This document shows, piece after piece, positions 45,017 to 56,522 of a stretch of DNA of 64,000 nt; within the stretch, counting starts at the first letter, position 1, and each line of letters starts with the position of its first letter. A model generated the notes under the pieces. The model was not told the DNA's origin and ran no database searches. It was given only the letters and a program-made list of their open reading frames with translations. The position numbers and the translations under genes are program-made. This DNA comes from Sphingomonas sp. Leaf208. Lineage in GTDB: Bacteria; Pseudomonadota; Alphaproteobacteria; Sphingomonadales; Sphingomonadaceae. The stretch covers positions 1 through 64,000 of the forward strand of contig NZ_LMKH01000012.1 of assembly GCF_001421415.1 (NCBI RefSeq), in the 5' to 3' direction.

Positions 45017-45107
45017 GCTTACCTGCTCGAAGTACCCGACGATCCGGCCAGCGGTGACGAAGCACGGGCGGTAGCGTCAGGATAGGCTTCGACCGTCAGG
45101 CGGTTCT

Positions 45108-45238
45108 CATCCTCCCCCGCAAGGGGGAGGTGGCACCGCAGGTGACGGAGGGGGAGGACACGGAACCTGCGTAGTCGCCCCCTCCCCCTCCGTCTGGCAA
45201 GCGCCAGCCACCTCCCCCTTGCGGGGGAGGATCAGGAA
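45108..45238. repeat. Palindromic repeat family D, paired copy
   Basis: ATCCTCCCCCGCAAGGGGGA GGTGGC and inverted CACCTCCCCCTTGCGGGGGA GGAT with GTCTGGCAAGCGCCAGCC inside; same arrangement as 22185. Confidence 0.85.
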
Positions 45239-45244
45239 GGCGGC

Positions 45245-45574
45245 TCAGCCGAGCGTCGAACCGCGATCCGCGGCGAACGACGGGGCCGGGCCGGTGGCGG
45301 GGCGGAGCGACTCGCGCTCGGCCTTGGTGGGGACGGCGGTGGGATCGGGGCGGAAGGCGTCCGGCGCACGATCGGTCGCACCCGGGCGGGGCTTGTCGAG
45401 CGCGAGATCGGGCGCGGCATGCTCGGCGGGGTTGGCCTTCGAGCGCAGGAACACCGCCAGCAACGCACCCCCGAGACCGATCGCCGCGGCCCCGATCGAC
45501 AGCGCGTTGATGCCGAACCTCTTGGTGTTTGGCTTGTTGCTGGGGGTGGGCTTGTGCGGGTGAGGCTTGGTCAT
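45245..45574 (-). CDS. Small membrane-anchored hypothetical protein (109 aa)
   Basis: A His/Pro/Lys-rich start (MTKPHPHKPTPSNKPNTKRF), one membrane helix (about 23-43) and a Pro/Asp/Arg-rich soluble tail. The start at 45574 places the helix normally. No family recognised. Confidence 0.65.
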   Translation of the reverse strand: MTKPHPHKPTPSNKPNTKRFGINALSIGAAAIGLGGALLAVFLRSKANPAEHAAPDLALDKPRPGATDRAPDAFRPDPTAVPTKAERESLRPATGPAPSFAADRGSTLG

Positions 45575-45680
45575 GGGAATGTCCTTTGATGCAGCCTCGG
45601 AAACGGATGGTCCGTGGCAGGGGTTCCGCTTTGCGCTCGCGACCGGCATGCGTCCGGGAGACAATGCCGGCGGGCGGGCT

Positions 45681-45956
45681 TCAAGGATATTGCTGGCGAG
45701 CGTGGAGGACGGCGAGGATCTCGATCGCCTCGGTGACGCGGTAGACCAGGAGGTAGTTTGGATGGACCACCGCCTCGCGGGTTCCGGCCAGCCTTCCGGA
45801 GCGATAGAGGTAAGGATGATCGGGCAGGTTCTCCGCCGCATGAACAATCGCGGCGTTCAACCGCTCTGCGGCCGCAAAATTCCGCGCGCCGATAGAATCG
45901 AGAATGTTCAGTAGGTCGCCCGTCGCATCGTCCGTCCAGACGAGCGGAAGCGTCAA
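45681..45956 (-). CDS. ParE/RelE-superfamily toxin
   Basis: 91 residues with the ParE/RelE-type pattern: W7 near the start (LVWTDDATGDLLNILDSIG), AAERLNAAIVHAAENLPDHP, LYRSGRLAGTREAVVHPNYL and the ending VYRVTEAIEILAVLHARQQYP. The antitoxin gene upstream overlaps its start by 4 nt (ATGA), the usual order for type II systems. It acts either on gyrase (ParE) or on ribosome-bound mRNA (RelE); sequence alone does not decide. Confidence 0.88.
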   Translation of the reverse strand: MTLPLVWTDDATGDLLNILDSIGARNFAAAERLNAAIVHAAENLPDHPYLYRSGRLAGTREAVVHPNYLLVYRVTEAIEILAVLHARQQYP

Positions 45957-46129
45957 CGCGGCTTGTGTTTGTCGAGGATAGCCTGCGCCATTGCCATCAC
46001 TTCAGCGTGTGGAATGCTGGGTGTGTTCGATGTCATTGCACGCTCGACCTTGGCGCGGAACCATGCGTCATACGCGGCGGCTTCTTCGCTGGTAGCGAAC
46101 TCCGACTCGATGGGCGTTAGTTTGGACAT
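45953..46129 (-). CDS. Antitoxin of the ParE/RelE-type pair
   Basis: 58 residues from MSKLTPIESEFATSEEAAAY to the C-terminal helix MAQAILDKHKPR, the pattern of short stability antitoxins. The ATG at 46129 is preferred to 46180, whose extra residues are AT-rich leader. It overlaps the toxin gene and presumably neutralises it and represses the operon. It sits at the boundary where GC content drops sharply upstream. Confidence 0.82.
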   Translation of the reverse strand: MSKLTPIESEFATSEEAAAYDAWFRAKVERAMTSNTPSIPHAEVMAMAQAILDKHKPR

Positions 46130-46290
46130 GAACAAATAATAGCAGATGCCAACACAAACGTCACAAAAATCTGCCGACATCTTCGAGCAGCAGGTATGAA
46201 GCCAAATCTGAGTACGATCGTTTTGAGTTAATCTATACTGGTTTACTTAAATAATAATATTGAACGTACCAGCCACCGATTAATTTAACT

Positions 46291-47440
46291 TCACTCTTCG
46301 ATTATATTTTTAAACATAGAAATTGCAGACTTTGTGTCCGCGATATACGCATCTACATTGAGACCAAGCCTGCGCTTAGCGCCATTAAATTGCTTTGTCA
46401 TTCTTTGAAGACCAAGCGCCTCATTCTTCATACCATCAATACTGAGAATATTTTCTTCCATTCGCAGAACAACGCCGGACAATGTCTCTTTAAGAGAGGC
46501 TATGTCTTCCTCATTATCATTGAAATCTGCTGCAAGATTTATAAGTTTTCGAGCATCATTTGCCATATCAAATATATTGCTTGCATAAGCCGCTGATCTG
46601 TTTTCTAGAAAGATAGATAGATTATCCATCATATCAGAAACATGATGTATTATTGGCTTCGTTTCTATAATCTGAACCAGCCCCAGCGACTTTAACTCTT
46701 TAAGTTTCTCAGCGCTGACATTGGTCTCCCTGCTAACTTCGTTTAGAACCCCCGACATATTATCTAAAAATTCGCCAGCAAGTTTACTGTTTTGCTCTAT
46801 CCGTTCCAAAACATCGATTATTCCGTCGTCGTCTTTGTCGGATATCGCTTCGACAACCGGCAGAGTAGCGATAGCTATGACTCTATTTTCGGTTATTTCC
46901 GTAGTTTCCACAGGAACAAACACTCTGGACAACTTATCTAAAATCAGATTCACTTCAAATATAAGAGCTTCATCGCTTGAGAACGATTTATAAAATGCCC
47001 CATCAGATTCCAGACGAGCCTTAAATCCATTTAGCGCCCCCCATCTGTTCAGGATCTATATTTCTCATCGCGATAGGCGAATCTTTGAACAGAAATGCTA
47101 GCTCAACTTTATTTTCAGAAGTTCGTCGCCTCGAAGCTCTTTCGTACTCTTCGACAGTACCTGAATCAGATCTGGCTGTTTTCGTGCCCAACCTACCCCA
47201 AAAAACACACAATAACGCGTCATAGGCTTCGCCTATTTCTTCATTAACTACCGACTGCCCATCGTCAGAAAATCCCGCAGCAACACTGGTTTCCCATTTT
47301 AGCAGCTCGACATAAACGCCAGAGCGCCGGCCGGATATCTGATTCCATGCATCTATTGCGCGGGTAACAATTTCGCGCTCGCGCTCTACGTCGGAAGGAC
47401 TAGCAAGAAACAAACCTATTGTTGTCGTTTGCCTGGGCAC
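46291..47440 (-). pseudogene. Frameshifted AT-rich gene: TIR/DUF4062-like signalling domain plus helical domain
   Basis: The first frame (GTG at 47440) encodes 139 residues with TIGLFLASPSDVEREREIVT, VNEEIGEAYDALLCVFWGRLGT, SGTVEEYERASRR and AFLFKDSPIAMRNIDPEQ, the pattern of N-terminal TIR/DUF4062-like domains of bacterial STAND and defence proteins. It stops after a G6 tract (plus-strand C6 at 47037-47042). With one G fewer, the other frame continues smoothly (ALNGFKARLESDGAFYKSFS, then LIFEVNLILDKLSRVFVPVE) and encodes a ~240-residue helical domain to 46291. The restored product would be about 382 residues. GC content is far below the neighbours. GGAGG inside the last codons of uvrA serves as its ribosome binding site, 2 nt after the uvrA stop. 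Confidence 0.75.
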
Positions 47441-47442
47441 GA

Positions 47443-50343
<2,901 letters not shown>

Positions 50344-50350
50344 GAGGCTG

Positions 50351-50365
50351 GTTCTACTTCTGTTC
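50351..50365 (-). promoter_or_regulatory. LexA (SOS) box of uvrA
   Basis: GTTC-TACTTCT-GTTC is a perfect GTTC-N7-GTTC, the alphaproteobacterial SOS box. It lies 8 nt before the uvrA ATG (minus strand), so LexA bound here would block uvrA transcription. It should make uvrA, and with it the gene behind it, DNA-damage inducible. Confidence 0.8.
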
Positions 50366-50546
50366 TGATCGGGAGACTAGTGGGAGAGATAGGAATGCAT
50401 GAGGCCGGGCGCCAGTTCATCGGTGATGGTCGATTGCGCGACGGGCGATCGAGGCGCCGACACGGCTTGCAACCGGGCGGCGGATTTCAGAGAACCGGCG
50501 AACGGGACGGGGTGCAAGGGGATGATGCAATGACGAATATTTCCGG

Positions 50547-51371
50547 ATGCCGCTGATGCTGGTGCTGGCCGCCGCCGCCGCGGCGCTGGCCGAGCCCACC
50601 GCGGCCGCGCCGTTGACGCCGGTGAGCAAGTGGAACGTCGATTATGGCGCGACCGCCTGCATGCTCGGCCGCACCTATGGCACCGGCAAGGCGGAGACGA
50701 TTCTCGCACTGCGTCGGCTGCCGCTGGCGTCCACGCTCGAGCTGATGGTCTACACGAACGATCGTAGCCTAACGATGCGGCTGGGCCAGACGAAGATCGG
50801 CATAGTCGGTGGGGGATCGGATGACAGCCGGTACGAGAGTTATCCGACCCAGGCTTCGGGCAAGCGGATGACGCGCATGCAGGTCGATGCCACGCTGTTC
50901 GAAACGCTGCCCGCCGATGCCGTCCTGCGCATCGCCCCGGACAAGATGTCGGGCTGGGCGTTCGCGATGCCGAATGCGAAGGCGGCGTTCGAGGCCCTGG
51001 CCAAATGCAATGATTCGACGGCCAAGCAGTGGGGCATCGACTCGACCGAGCGCGCGCGGATCGCCCAGCCTGCCAAGGCGACGACGCGGCCCGAATACTG
51101 GATCGGGCCCGACGATTACCCGAGGACGATCGTCGGCAAGGGTGCGCAAGGGACGTCGACGGTCCTGTGGACGATCGGCCTCGACGGGCGGGTTGCCGAT
51201 TGCCGGCCCGTGGTGACGAGCGGCGAGGTCGAACTCGACAAGGCGGCCTGCAGCGCGATCATGCGGCATGCGCGCTATACGCCCGCGCTTGGCTTCGACG
51301 GCAAGGCGATGGTCAGCCATGCAACGCAAAAGGTGACATGGCGATTGCCGGGCGCCTGGTCCGGCAACTGA
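50547..51371 (+). CDS. Exported protein with TonB C-terminal-like domain
   Basis: 274 residues with a signal peptide (1-19), a middle domain of about 150 residues and a C-terminal TonB-like domain (about 195-270: RTIVGKGAQGTSTVLWTIGL, DGRVADCRPVVTSGEVELDK, KAACSAIMRHARYTPAL). It lacks a membrane anchor at the N-terminus of the classical TonB kind, so it is likely a periplasmic relative, not an energy transducer in the strict sense. It is divergent from uvrA. Confidence 0.8.
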   Translation: MPLMLVLAAAAAALAEPTAAAPLTPVSKWNVDYGATACMLGRTYGTGKAETILALRRLPLASTLELMVYTNDRSLTMRLGQTKIGIVGGGSDDSRYESYPTQASGKRMTRMQVDATLFETLPADAVLRIAPDKMSGWAFAMPNAKAAFEALAKCNDSTAKQWGIDSTERARIAQPAKATTRPEYWIGPDDYPRTIVGKGAQGTSTVLWTIGLDGRVADCRPVVTSGEVELDKAACSAIMRHARYTPALGFDGKAMVSHATQKVTWRLPGAWSGN

Positions 51372-51474
51372 GCGACCGTCGCGGCTGGACGGCCCGAAGG
51401 CGCCGGGGTTGCACTCCAGTATCGGTGTATTATCTTGTTCGTACACACAGACGCGGAATGGCACAGAGGACGAC

Positions 51475-52059
51475 ATGGGCAAGAAGAAGGACGAGCGAAA
51501 GCGGCGCGAGCGCGAGGCCGAGATGGCAGCGCAGGGTCAGTCGGGTGATCGGCATGAGGGCCATGCGCATGACGCGCACAAGCATGACGCGCACAGGCAT
51601 GAGGGCCGGAAGCATGAGGGTCGCAAGCATGAAGGCGGCGCGCCATTGGCGGGGATCGCTGCTACCATCGCGCGGCAGATGGGGACGCCGGTCGGACGCC
51701 AGATGATCGCGGCGGGGCTGATGGCCGCGGCGACGGCGATCTCGAAGCATGACGCGAAGTCGAGTGCTCGGCCGAGTCCGCCGACGCCGCCGACGCCCCC
51801 TGCCCCGCCTTCCCCTGCCTCGTCCTCGGCACAGGCTGAGCCTGCAGCGTCGAAGGTCGAGCCGGACGTGGCGACGGAGTCGACCAAGCCGCAGGGCAAT
51901 GGTCCGTTTGCCGGGGAGACGCGGGAGCCGCCACGGAGCGAGACGAACGCGCTGCCGCCGGAGTTCGCCAAGGTGCTCGACTCGGTGACGGTGGGGCTCG
52001 AGCGGCTGTTCGTCGGGTTCGGCAAGCCGACCGCGAAGAAGGACCCGCCTTCCGCCTGA
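51475..52059 (+). CDS. Histidine-rich hypothetical protein (194 aa)
   Basis: Begins MGKKKDERKRREREAEM, then a His/Lys/Asp/Glu-rich region (about 26-58) with the repeated unit HDAHKHDAHRHEGRKHEGRK, a hydrophobic stretch (about 60-90, RQMIAAGLMAAATAISKH), a Pro/Ser-rich linker and a helical end (PPEFAKVLDSVTVGLERLFV). The histidines could bind nickel or zinc; this is inference from composition. The ATG at 51475 follows GAGGAC. Confidence 0.65.
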   Translation: MGKKKDERKRREREAEMAAQGQSGDRHEGHAHDAHKHDAHRHEGRKHEGRKHEGGAPLAGIAATIARQMGTPVGRQMIAAGLMAAATAISKHDAKSSARPSPPTPPTPPAPPSPASSSAQAEPAASKVEPDVATESTKPQGNGPFAGETREPPRSETNALPPEFAKVLDSVTVGLERLFVGFGKPTAKKDPPSA

Positions 52060-52124
52060 GTGTGCAGGGCCGCGACGCCGCGCGTGGCGTTGCGGCCCTT
52101 TCGGGACGATCCAATACGCGCGGC

Positions 52125-53276
52125 TCAGGCTGCCTTTATGTAGATGGCCGGTTGGCGGCGGTCGCCCTTTGCGAGGTATATCGCGCGGTCGGCGCCGGCG
52201 ATGAGGTCGACGATCGGCGTGTCGGGGTCGCCTTCGACGACGCCGATGCTGACCCCTAGCGTGCCATGCGTGGCCATGCGCGGTGCCATGGCCTGCGCGA
52301 ACCGGGTGGCGATACGGTTGCCGATCATGGTCGCCTGCGCCGTCGGGGTGTCGGGCAGCACGCAGACGAACTCGTCACCGCCCCAACGGATCAGATGGCC
52401 TTGTCGGCCGACGGCGTCGTGGGCGATCTCTGCAAAGCTGCGGAGTGCGGCGTCGCCGGCGGCGTGGCCGAGCGTGTCGTTGAGCGTCTTGAAGCGATCG
52501 AGATCGAGCATCATCACCGTCAACGTGCGCGGCGCATGGCGACCGGCGAAGGTCTGCGCGATGCGGTCCAGGCCGGCGCGGTTGAACGCACCGGTGAGCC
52601 AGTCGCGCTCCATCTGATCGAGCAGCAGGTTCTGGCCGCGCTCGGCCTGGAGGATCAGCAGCGAGAAGGCGCGGAAGATGATGAAGGCGATCTGCCCCGC
52701 CGCGAGCCAGGCGCCGAGATCGTCGTGACGGCCGGTCAACTGCGTGCCGATGCGGTCGCCGTACGCCAGCCAGGCGCGGCCGAGGAACATCGGTATGGTG
52801 ACGGCGAACAGCGCAGCGACGATCCACCCGGTCTGTAGCGAGTCACGGCGCGCGAGACGGATGGCGACGATCACCACGACGAGGTCGAACCCGGCGCGGA
52901 TGACGCTGAGATAGGCGACGCGGAGGTGGAAATGCGCCGGGTCGTGCGTGAACCAGAGGGGTAGGCCAAGGACCGCGGCGGTCGCCAGCATCGACGTCAG
53001 GCGCGCGTCGGGACGGCTGAACTTCACGACCGCGCCGGCGATCAGCGCATAGCCCATCACCACCGCGGGGTTGCCGATGCTGGGCGCCCAGGGGAGACCG
53101 ATCCGATCGTTGAGCACCGCCATCAGTGCACCGCACCCGGCGATCAAGTGGCCGGCGCCCCATAAACCTGCCCACGATCCGAACCGACCGGTTGCCAGCG
53201 GGATGAGGTGGATGAACCCGGCGACCAGCATGCCGAGGCCTGCGACGACGTAAAGAGTTGAGAGATCGAGCGCCAC
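52125..53276 (-). CDS. Membrane diguanylate cyclase
   Basis: 383 residues from the GTG at 53276 (VALDLSTLYVVAGLGMLVAG; CAGGT upstream). Six to seven membrane helices (about 5-205) are followed by a GGDEF domain (about 220-380) with DLDRFKTLNDTLGHAAGD and the active site W-GGDEF. The feedback site RxxD is absent (RQGH instead). The ATG at 53417 would add about 47 non-family residues. It should make cyclic di-GMP, independent of the other cyclase at 29789. Confidence 0.9.
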   Translation of the reverse strand: MALDLSTLYVVAGLGMLVAGFIHLIPLATGRFGSWAGLWGAGHLIAGCGALMAVLNDRIGLPWAPSIGNPAVVMGYALIAGAVVKFSRPDARLTSMLATAAVLGLPLWFTHDPAHFHLRVAYLSVIRAGFDLVVVIVAIRLARRDSLQTGWIVAALFAVTIPMFLGRAWLAYGDRIGTQLTGRHDDLGAWLAAGQIAFIIFRAFSLLILQAERGQNLLLDQMERDWLTGAFNRAGLDRIAQTFAGRHAPRTLTVMMLDLDRFKTLNDTLGHAAGDAALRSFAEIAHDAVGRQGHLIRWGGDEFVCVLPDTPTAQATMIGNRIATRFAQAMAPRMATHGTLGVSIGVVEGDPDTPIVDLIAGADRAIYLAKGDRRQPAIYIKAA

Positions 53277-53452
53277 GGAGACCTGCTTGTTCGTTCGTGC
53301 GCGGACTAATAGGTTGGCTTTGCTAAGGATTGGTTCCGGTTGGGGGCAGGGGTGGAAGTTTGCGGGTTTTGGTTTGGGTTTGCCTTGAAGCGCCTCGCCA
53401 CGCGGTGTGCGCGCCACTCTGATCGCGCTCTATTATTGCGTTCCCCCTTCCC

Positions 53453-53560
53453 CGTCATTCCCGCGAACGCCGGGACCTATGGTCGCGGACCGGGCGATGA
53501 TGGCGCGATATCGCCGGGTCCGCCGTAACCGTGGGTCCCGGCGTTCGCCGGGATGACGGA
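53453..53560. repeat. Palindromic repeat family G, copy 1
   Basis: GTCATTCCCGCGAACGCCGG GACCTATGGTCGCGGAC, a ~40-nt spacer and inverted CCGTAACCGTGGGTCCCGGC GTTCGCCGGGATGACGG. Confidence 0.85.
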
Positions 53561-53643
53561 AGGGGGGTGGGTTGGGCGGGAATGCGGCGGTGAGTACTCA
53601 ATGCCCGCGTTGCCCGTGGGCCCGTGCACTCCGGCAGCATGGG

Positions 53644-53757
53644 GCGGCTAGAGGCTAGGGGCTAGGGGCTAGGGGCTAGGGGCTAGGGGCTAGGGGCTAG
53701 GGGCTAGCGGCTAGCGGCTAGGGGTGGCGGCTAGCGGCTAGCGGCTAGCGGCTAGAT
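53644..53757. repeat. Tandem (GGGGCTA)n array
   Basis: About 14 copies of a 7-bp unit; seven are perfect GGGGCTA (53658-53706), the rest are GCGGCTA or GAGGCTA variants. Each junction contains CTAG, a tetranucleotide rare in most bacterial genomes, so it is strikingly dense here. Four GGGG runs in series fit the G-quadruplex pattern. Confidence 0.9.
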
Positions 53758-53817
53758 CATGCCCTTCTGCAGTTAACGCCGCCCCGTTATCGCATTCTCC
53801 CAATATCAATCTCACCT

Positions 53818-53921
53818 GTCATCCCGGCGGACGCCGGGACCCATGGTCGCGGACCGGGTAATGATCGGGGATATCACTGGAGCCGCCGCAACCGTGGGTC
53901 CCGGCGTCCGCCGGGATGACG
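53818..53921. repeat. Palindromic repeat family G, copy 2
   Basis: GTCATCCCGGCGGACGCCGG GACCCATGGTCGCGGAC, spacer and inverted CCGTGGGTCCCGGCGTCCGC CGGGATGACGG. Confidence 0.85.
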
Positions 53922-54081
53922 GGAGAGGTGTGGGTTGGTGAGTTTGAGAGGGGTGCGGAGCTTGGGGCTTTGGAATGGGTGACGCCGTCAAAGACCTTGC
54001 AGATCGTGAGCTTGCGACGGTTCGCGCTGCCGGTTGATTGCGCCCCTGCCCCCTAACCCCCTCCCCTACCCCTCCTACCCC

Positions 54082-54188
54082 CCGTCATCCCGGCGGACGC
54101 CGGGACCCATGGTCGCGGACTGGATAGTGATGGGGGGATATCATTAGGTCCACCGTAACCGTGGGTCCCGGCGTTCGCCGGGATGACG
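54082..54188. repeat. Palindromic repeat family G, copy 3
   Basis: GTCATCCCGGCGGACGCCGG GACCCATGGTCGCGGACTGG, spacer and inverted CCGTGGGTCCCGGCGTTCGC CGGGATGACGG. Confidence 0.85.
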
Positions 54189-54407
54189 GATGGGGTGGGT
54201 TGGGCTTTGCGGATGGATGGGGTGTGGGGCGAACTGGCGAACTGCGGCAACATCCATCCCCCGATCGAAATCAACCGTCGCCCCCTCCTCCACCTTCTCC
54301 GCCTCGCCTGCATCTTCAACTCTCGCGCTGCAACACAGAGGGGGCGCCGGTGGATTGCCACCGACGCCCTCTCAAACTTACTTCAGATGCGAAACCTTGC
54401 TTGGCCG

Positions 54408-54428
54408 GACAGGGGCAAAGCCCCTGTC
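54408..54428 (-). terminator. Hairpin downstream of lpd
   Basis: Perfect 9-bp stem GACAGGGGC / GCCCCTGTC with an AAA loop; a second perfect stem GGCCGTAGC / GCTACGGCC lies at 54478-54499, directly after the lpd stop. Neither has a T-run, so the operon may end by other means. Confidence 0.5.
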
Positions 54429-54507
54429 GTCGGACGCAGCTTTTGGCCGCGCCGGCCGATCCGACCGCTTAGGGCTCGGCCGTAGCTTGCGCTACGGCCT
54501 TGCGCGG

Positions 54508-55914
54508 TCAGATGTGAATGGGCTTGCCCTGAACCGCCATCGCCGCTTCCTTGATCGCCTCGGCATGCGTCGGATGCGCATGACACGTGTAGGCGATGTC
54601 CTCGCTCGTCGCGCCGAATTCCATCGCGATGGCGGCTTCGGCGATCAGCGTGCCCGCCAGCGACGACACGATCCAGACGCCGAGGACGCGATCGGTCTTG
54701 GCGTCGGCGATGATCTTCACGAAGCCGTCGGTGTCGCGGTTGGTCTTGGCGCGGCTGTTCGCGGCGAACGGGAACTTGCCGACCTTGATGCCACCAGATT
54801 CGGCGGTCTTGTCGCGCGCCGCCTCTTCGGTGAGGCCGACACCGGCGATCTCGGGCATCGTGTAGACGACGCTCGGGATGACGTCCTCGTTGACGATGCC
54901 GGTCTGGCCGGCGATGTTTTCCGCGACCGCGACGCCCTCGTCCTCGGCCTTGTGCGCGAGCATCAGGCCGGGGATGCAGTCGCCGATCGCCCAGACGCCC
55001 TCGACCTTGGTGCGGAACGAGTGGTCCGTTTCGATCTGGCCGCGCTTGTTGAGTTCGAGGCCGATCGCCTCGAGGTTGAGGCCGTCGACGTTGGCCTTGC
55101 GCCCGATCGAGACAAGCACTGCGTCGGCAGTCAGCGTCTCGGATGCGCCACCCGCGGCTGGCTCGACGGTGACGGTCGCGACGCCGTCGGCGACCGTCAC
55201 GCCGGTGACCTTGGTCGAAAGCTTCAGCTCCATGCCCTGCTTCTTGAAGAGCTTGGCGGTCTCGCGGCGGACTTCGCCGTCGAAGCCGGGGAGGATTTGG
55301 TCGACGAACTCCACGACCGTGACCTTCGCGCCGAGACGACGCCAGACCGACCCGAGTTCGAGACCGATCACGCCGCCGCCGATGACGACCATGTGCTCGG
55401 GGACCTTCGGAAGGGCGAGCGCGCCGGTGCTATCAACGACCGTCGTCTGGTCGACCTCGACACCGGGGAGCGGCATCACGCTCGAGCCAGTGGCGATGAC
55501 GATGTTCTTCGCGGTGACCTTCTGCCCGTTTACGTCGACGGTGTGCGCGTCCTGGAACGCGGCCTTGCCCTTGAGCCAGGTCACCTTGTTCTTCTTGAAC
55601 AGGAACTCGACGCCGCCGGTCAGTTCCTTGACGGCCTTGGCCTTCTCGGCGTGCATCTGGTCGAGGTTGAGCGTGACGCCCTGGAAGTCGATGCCGAACT
55701 TGGTGAGGTGGCCGCCCTTGGCCTCCTCGTAGATCTCGGACGCGTGGAGCAGCGCCTTCGACGGGATGCAGCCGACGTTGAGGCAAGTGCCGCCGAGCGT
55801 CTCGCGCGATTCGGCACAGGCGGTGCGCAGGCCGAGCTGCGCGGCACGGATCGCCGCGACGTAACCGCCGGGGCCCGCACCGATCACGAGGACGTCATAG
55901 TCGTAGTCAGACAT
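54508..55914 (-). CDS. lpdA: Dihydrolipoamide dehydrogenase (E3)
   Basis: FAD enzyme that reoxidises the lipoyl arms of 2-oxo acid dehydrogenase complexes. 468 residues: IGAGPGGYVAAIRAAQLG (11-28), the redox disulfide C44/C49 in GGTCLNVGCIPSKALL, GGGVIGLELGSVW of the NAD domain, and the C-terminal HAHPTHAEAIKEAAM with the catalytic histidine. It closes the mdh-suc cluster. The stop of the DUF5615 gene overlaps its start by 8 nt, so the toxin-antitoxin pair lies inside the operon. Confidence 0.97.
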   Translation of the reverse strand: MSDYDYDVLVIGAGPGGYVAAIRAAQLGLRTACAESRETLGGTCLNVGCIPSKALLHASEIYEEAKGGHLTKFGIDFQGVTLNLDQMHAEKAKAVKELTGGVEFLFKKNKVTWLKGKAAFQDAHTVDVNGQKVTAKNIVIATGSSVMPLPGVEVDQTTVVDSTGALALPKVPEHMVVIGGGVIGLELGSVWRRLGAKVTVVEFVDQILPGFDGEVRRETAKLFKKQGMELKLSTKVTGVTVADGVATVTVEPAAGGASETLTADAVLVSIGRKANVDGLNLEAIGLELNKRGQIETDHSFRTKVEGVWAIGDCIPGLMLAHKAEDEGVAVAENIAGQTGIVNEDVIPSVVYTMPEIAGVGLTEEAARDKTAESGGIKVGKFPFAANSRAKTNRDTDGFVKIIADAKTDRVLGVWIVSSLAGTLIAEAAIAMEFGATSEDIAYTCHAHPTHAEAIKEAAMAVQGKPIHI

Positions 55915-56275
55915 GGTATGCTCCAGCGGGGAACGGCTTTGAGCGTTCGCCGTCCTTGGTTATCGTTGTGATGTGCCCTTCGAAGCCGCCGCGTTCAACC
56001 AACGCGAGGAGACGATCGGCGGTGAGTTCGACCAGCAGATGAGCCAGCCTGACGTAGAGAATGGCGTTCGGTGACGGCATCCCGCCATTGAAGATCAGGT
56101 CGCCAAAATCGCTGTCGCCCGTGATCAACACGTGTCGTCCGATGTCCGGTCTCAGAAGAATGTGCCGGTCGCTCACTCCGGGAGTCGAGTGACTGATCCA
56201 TTCTACGTCCAGACCAGCAGCCCGAAGGCGCATGACGACGCCCTTATGCATATTCTCGTCGGCGAGAAACCGCAC
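55907..56275 (-). CDS. DUF5615 PIN-like putative toxin
   Basis: 122 residues with the family's acidic motif DEN at 6-8 (MRFLADENMHKGVVMRLRAA), GDSDFGD (53-59 region) and LITGDSDFGDLIF: PIN-like nucleases with metal-binding acids. Usually paired with a DUF433 antitoxin, as here. It begins 3 nt after the DUF433 gene and its end overlaps lpdA. Expected to be an RNase checked by its partner; not proven here. Confidence 0.86.
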   Translation of the reverse strand: MRFLADENMHKGVVMRLRAAGLDVEWISHSTPGVSDRHILLRPDIGRHVLITGDSDFGDLIFNGGMPSPNAILYVRLAHLLVELTADRLLALVERGGFEGHITTITKDGERSKPFPAGAYHV

Positions 56276-56278
56276 CGA

Positions 56279-56515
56279 TCAGGCTGCTTCCCGACGAGCC
56301 GCGGAAGATTCCTTTACAAGCAAGTCGTGTGTAAAAGCGACCGCGGCTCGAATATCGGCTTCCGTGATGTGGTCGTAGGCTTCGAGGATCTGCTCGAAGG
56401 ATGCCCCTTCCGCGAAATATTCGAGGATCAGCTCGACCGATATCCGCGTACCCTTCACCACGGGCTTGCCGCCCAGGATTTCCGGGTCCGAATGGATATG
56501 GTCGCGCCAGTTCAT
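56279..56515 (-). CDS. DUF433 putative antitoxin
   Basis: 78 residues with MNWRDHIHSDPEILGGKPVV, KGTRISVELILEYFAEGASF and EQILEAYDHITEADIRAAVAF, the DUF433 helix-turn-helix pattern. It is translated 7 nt after sucB and 3 nt before the DUF5615 gene, forming a compact module inserted into the sucB-lpd junction. Confidence 0.88.
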   Translation of the reverse strand: MNWRDHIHSDPEILGGKPVVKGTRISVELILEYFAEGASFEQILEAYDHITEADIRAAVAFTHDLLVKESSAARREAA

Positions 56516-56522
56516 CGCTACC

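Larger units (their letters stand above)
53277..54507. other. 1.2-kb gene-free stretch of repeats
   Basis: No convincing coding frame is found on either strand; the open frames at 53340-53528, 53455-53640 and 54161-54485 consist of translated repeats. The region holds three paired family G repeats and one tandem G-rich array, then two hairpins before lpd. Confidence 0.7.

Noticed and set aside
53453-54188. CRISPR-like appearance of regular repeats
   Set aside because: Only three long paired palindromes and one 7-bp tandem array; no direct repeats with unique spacers of constant size and no cas genes.
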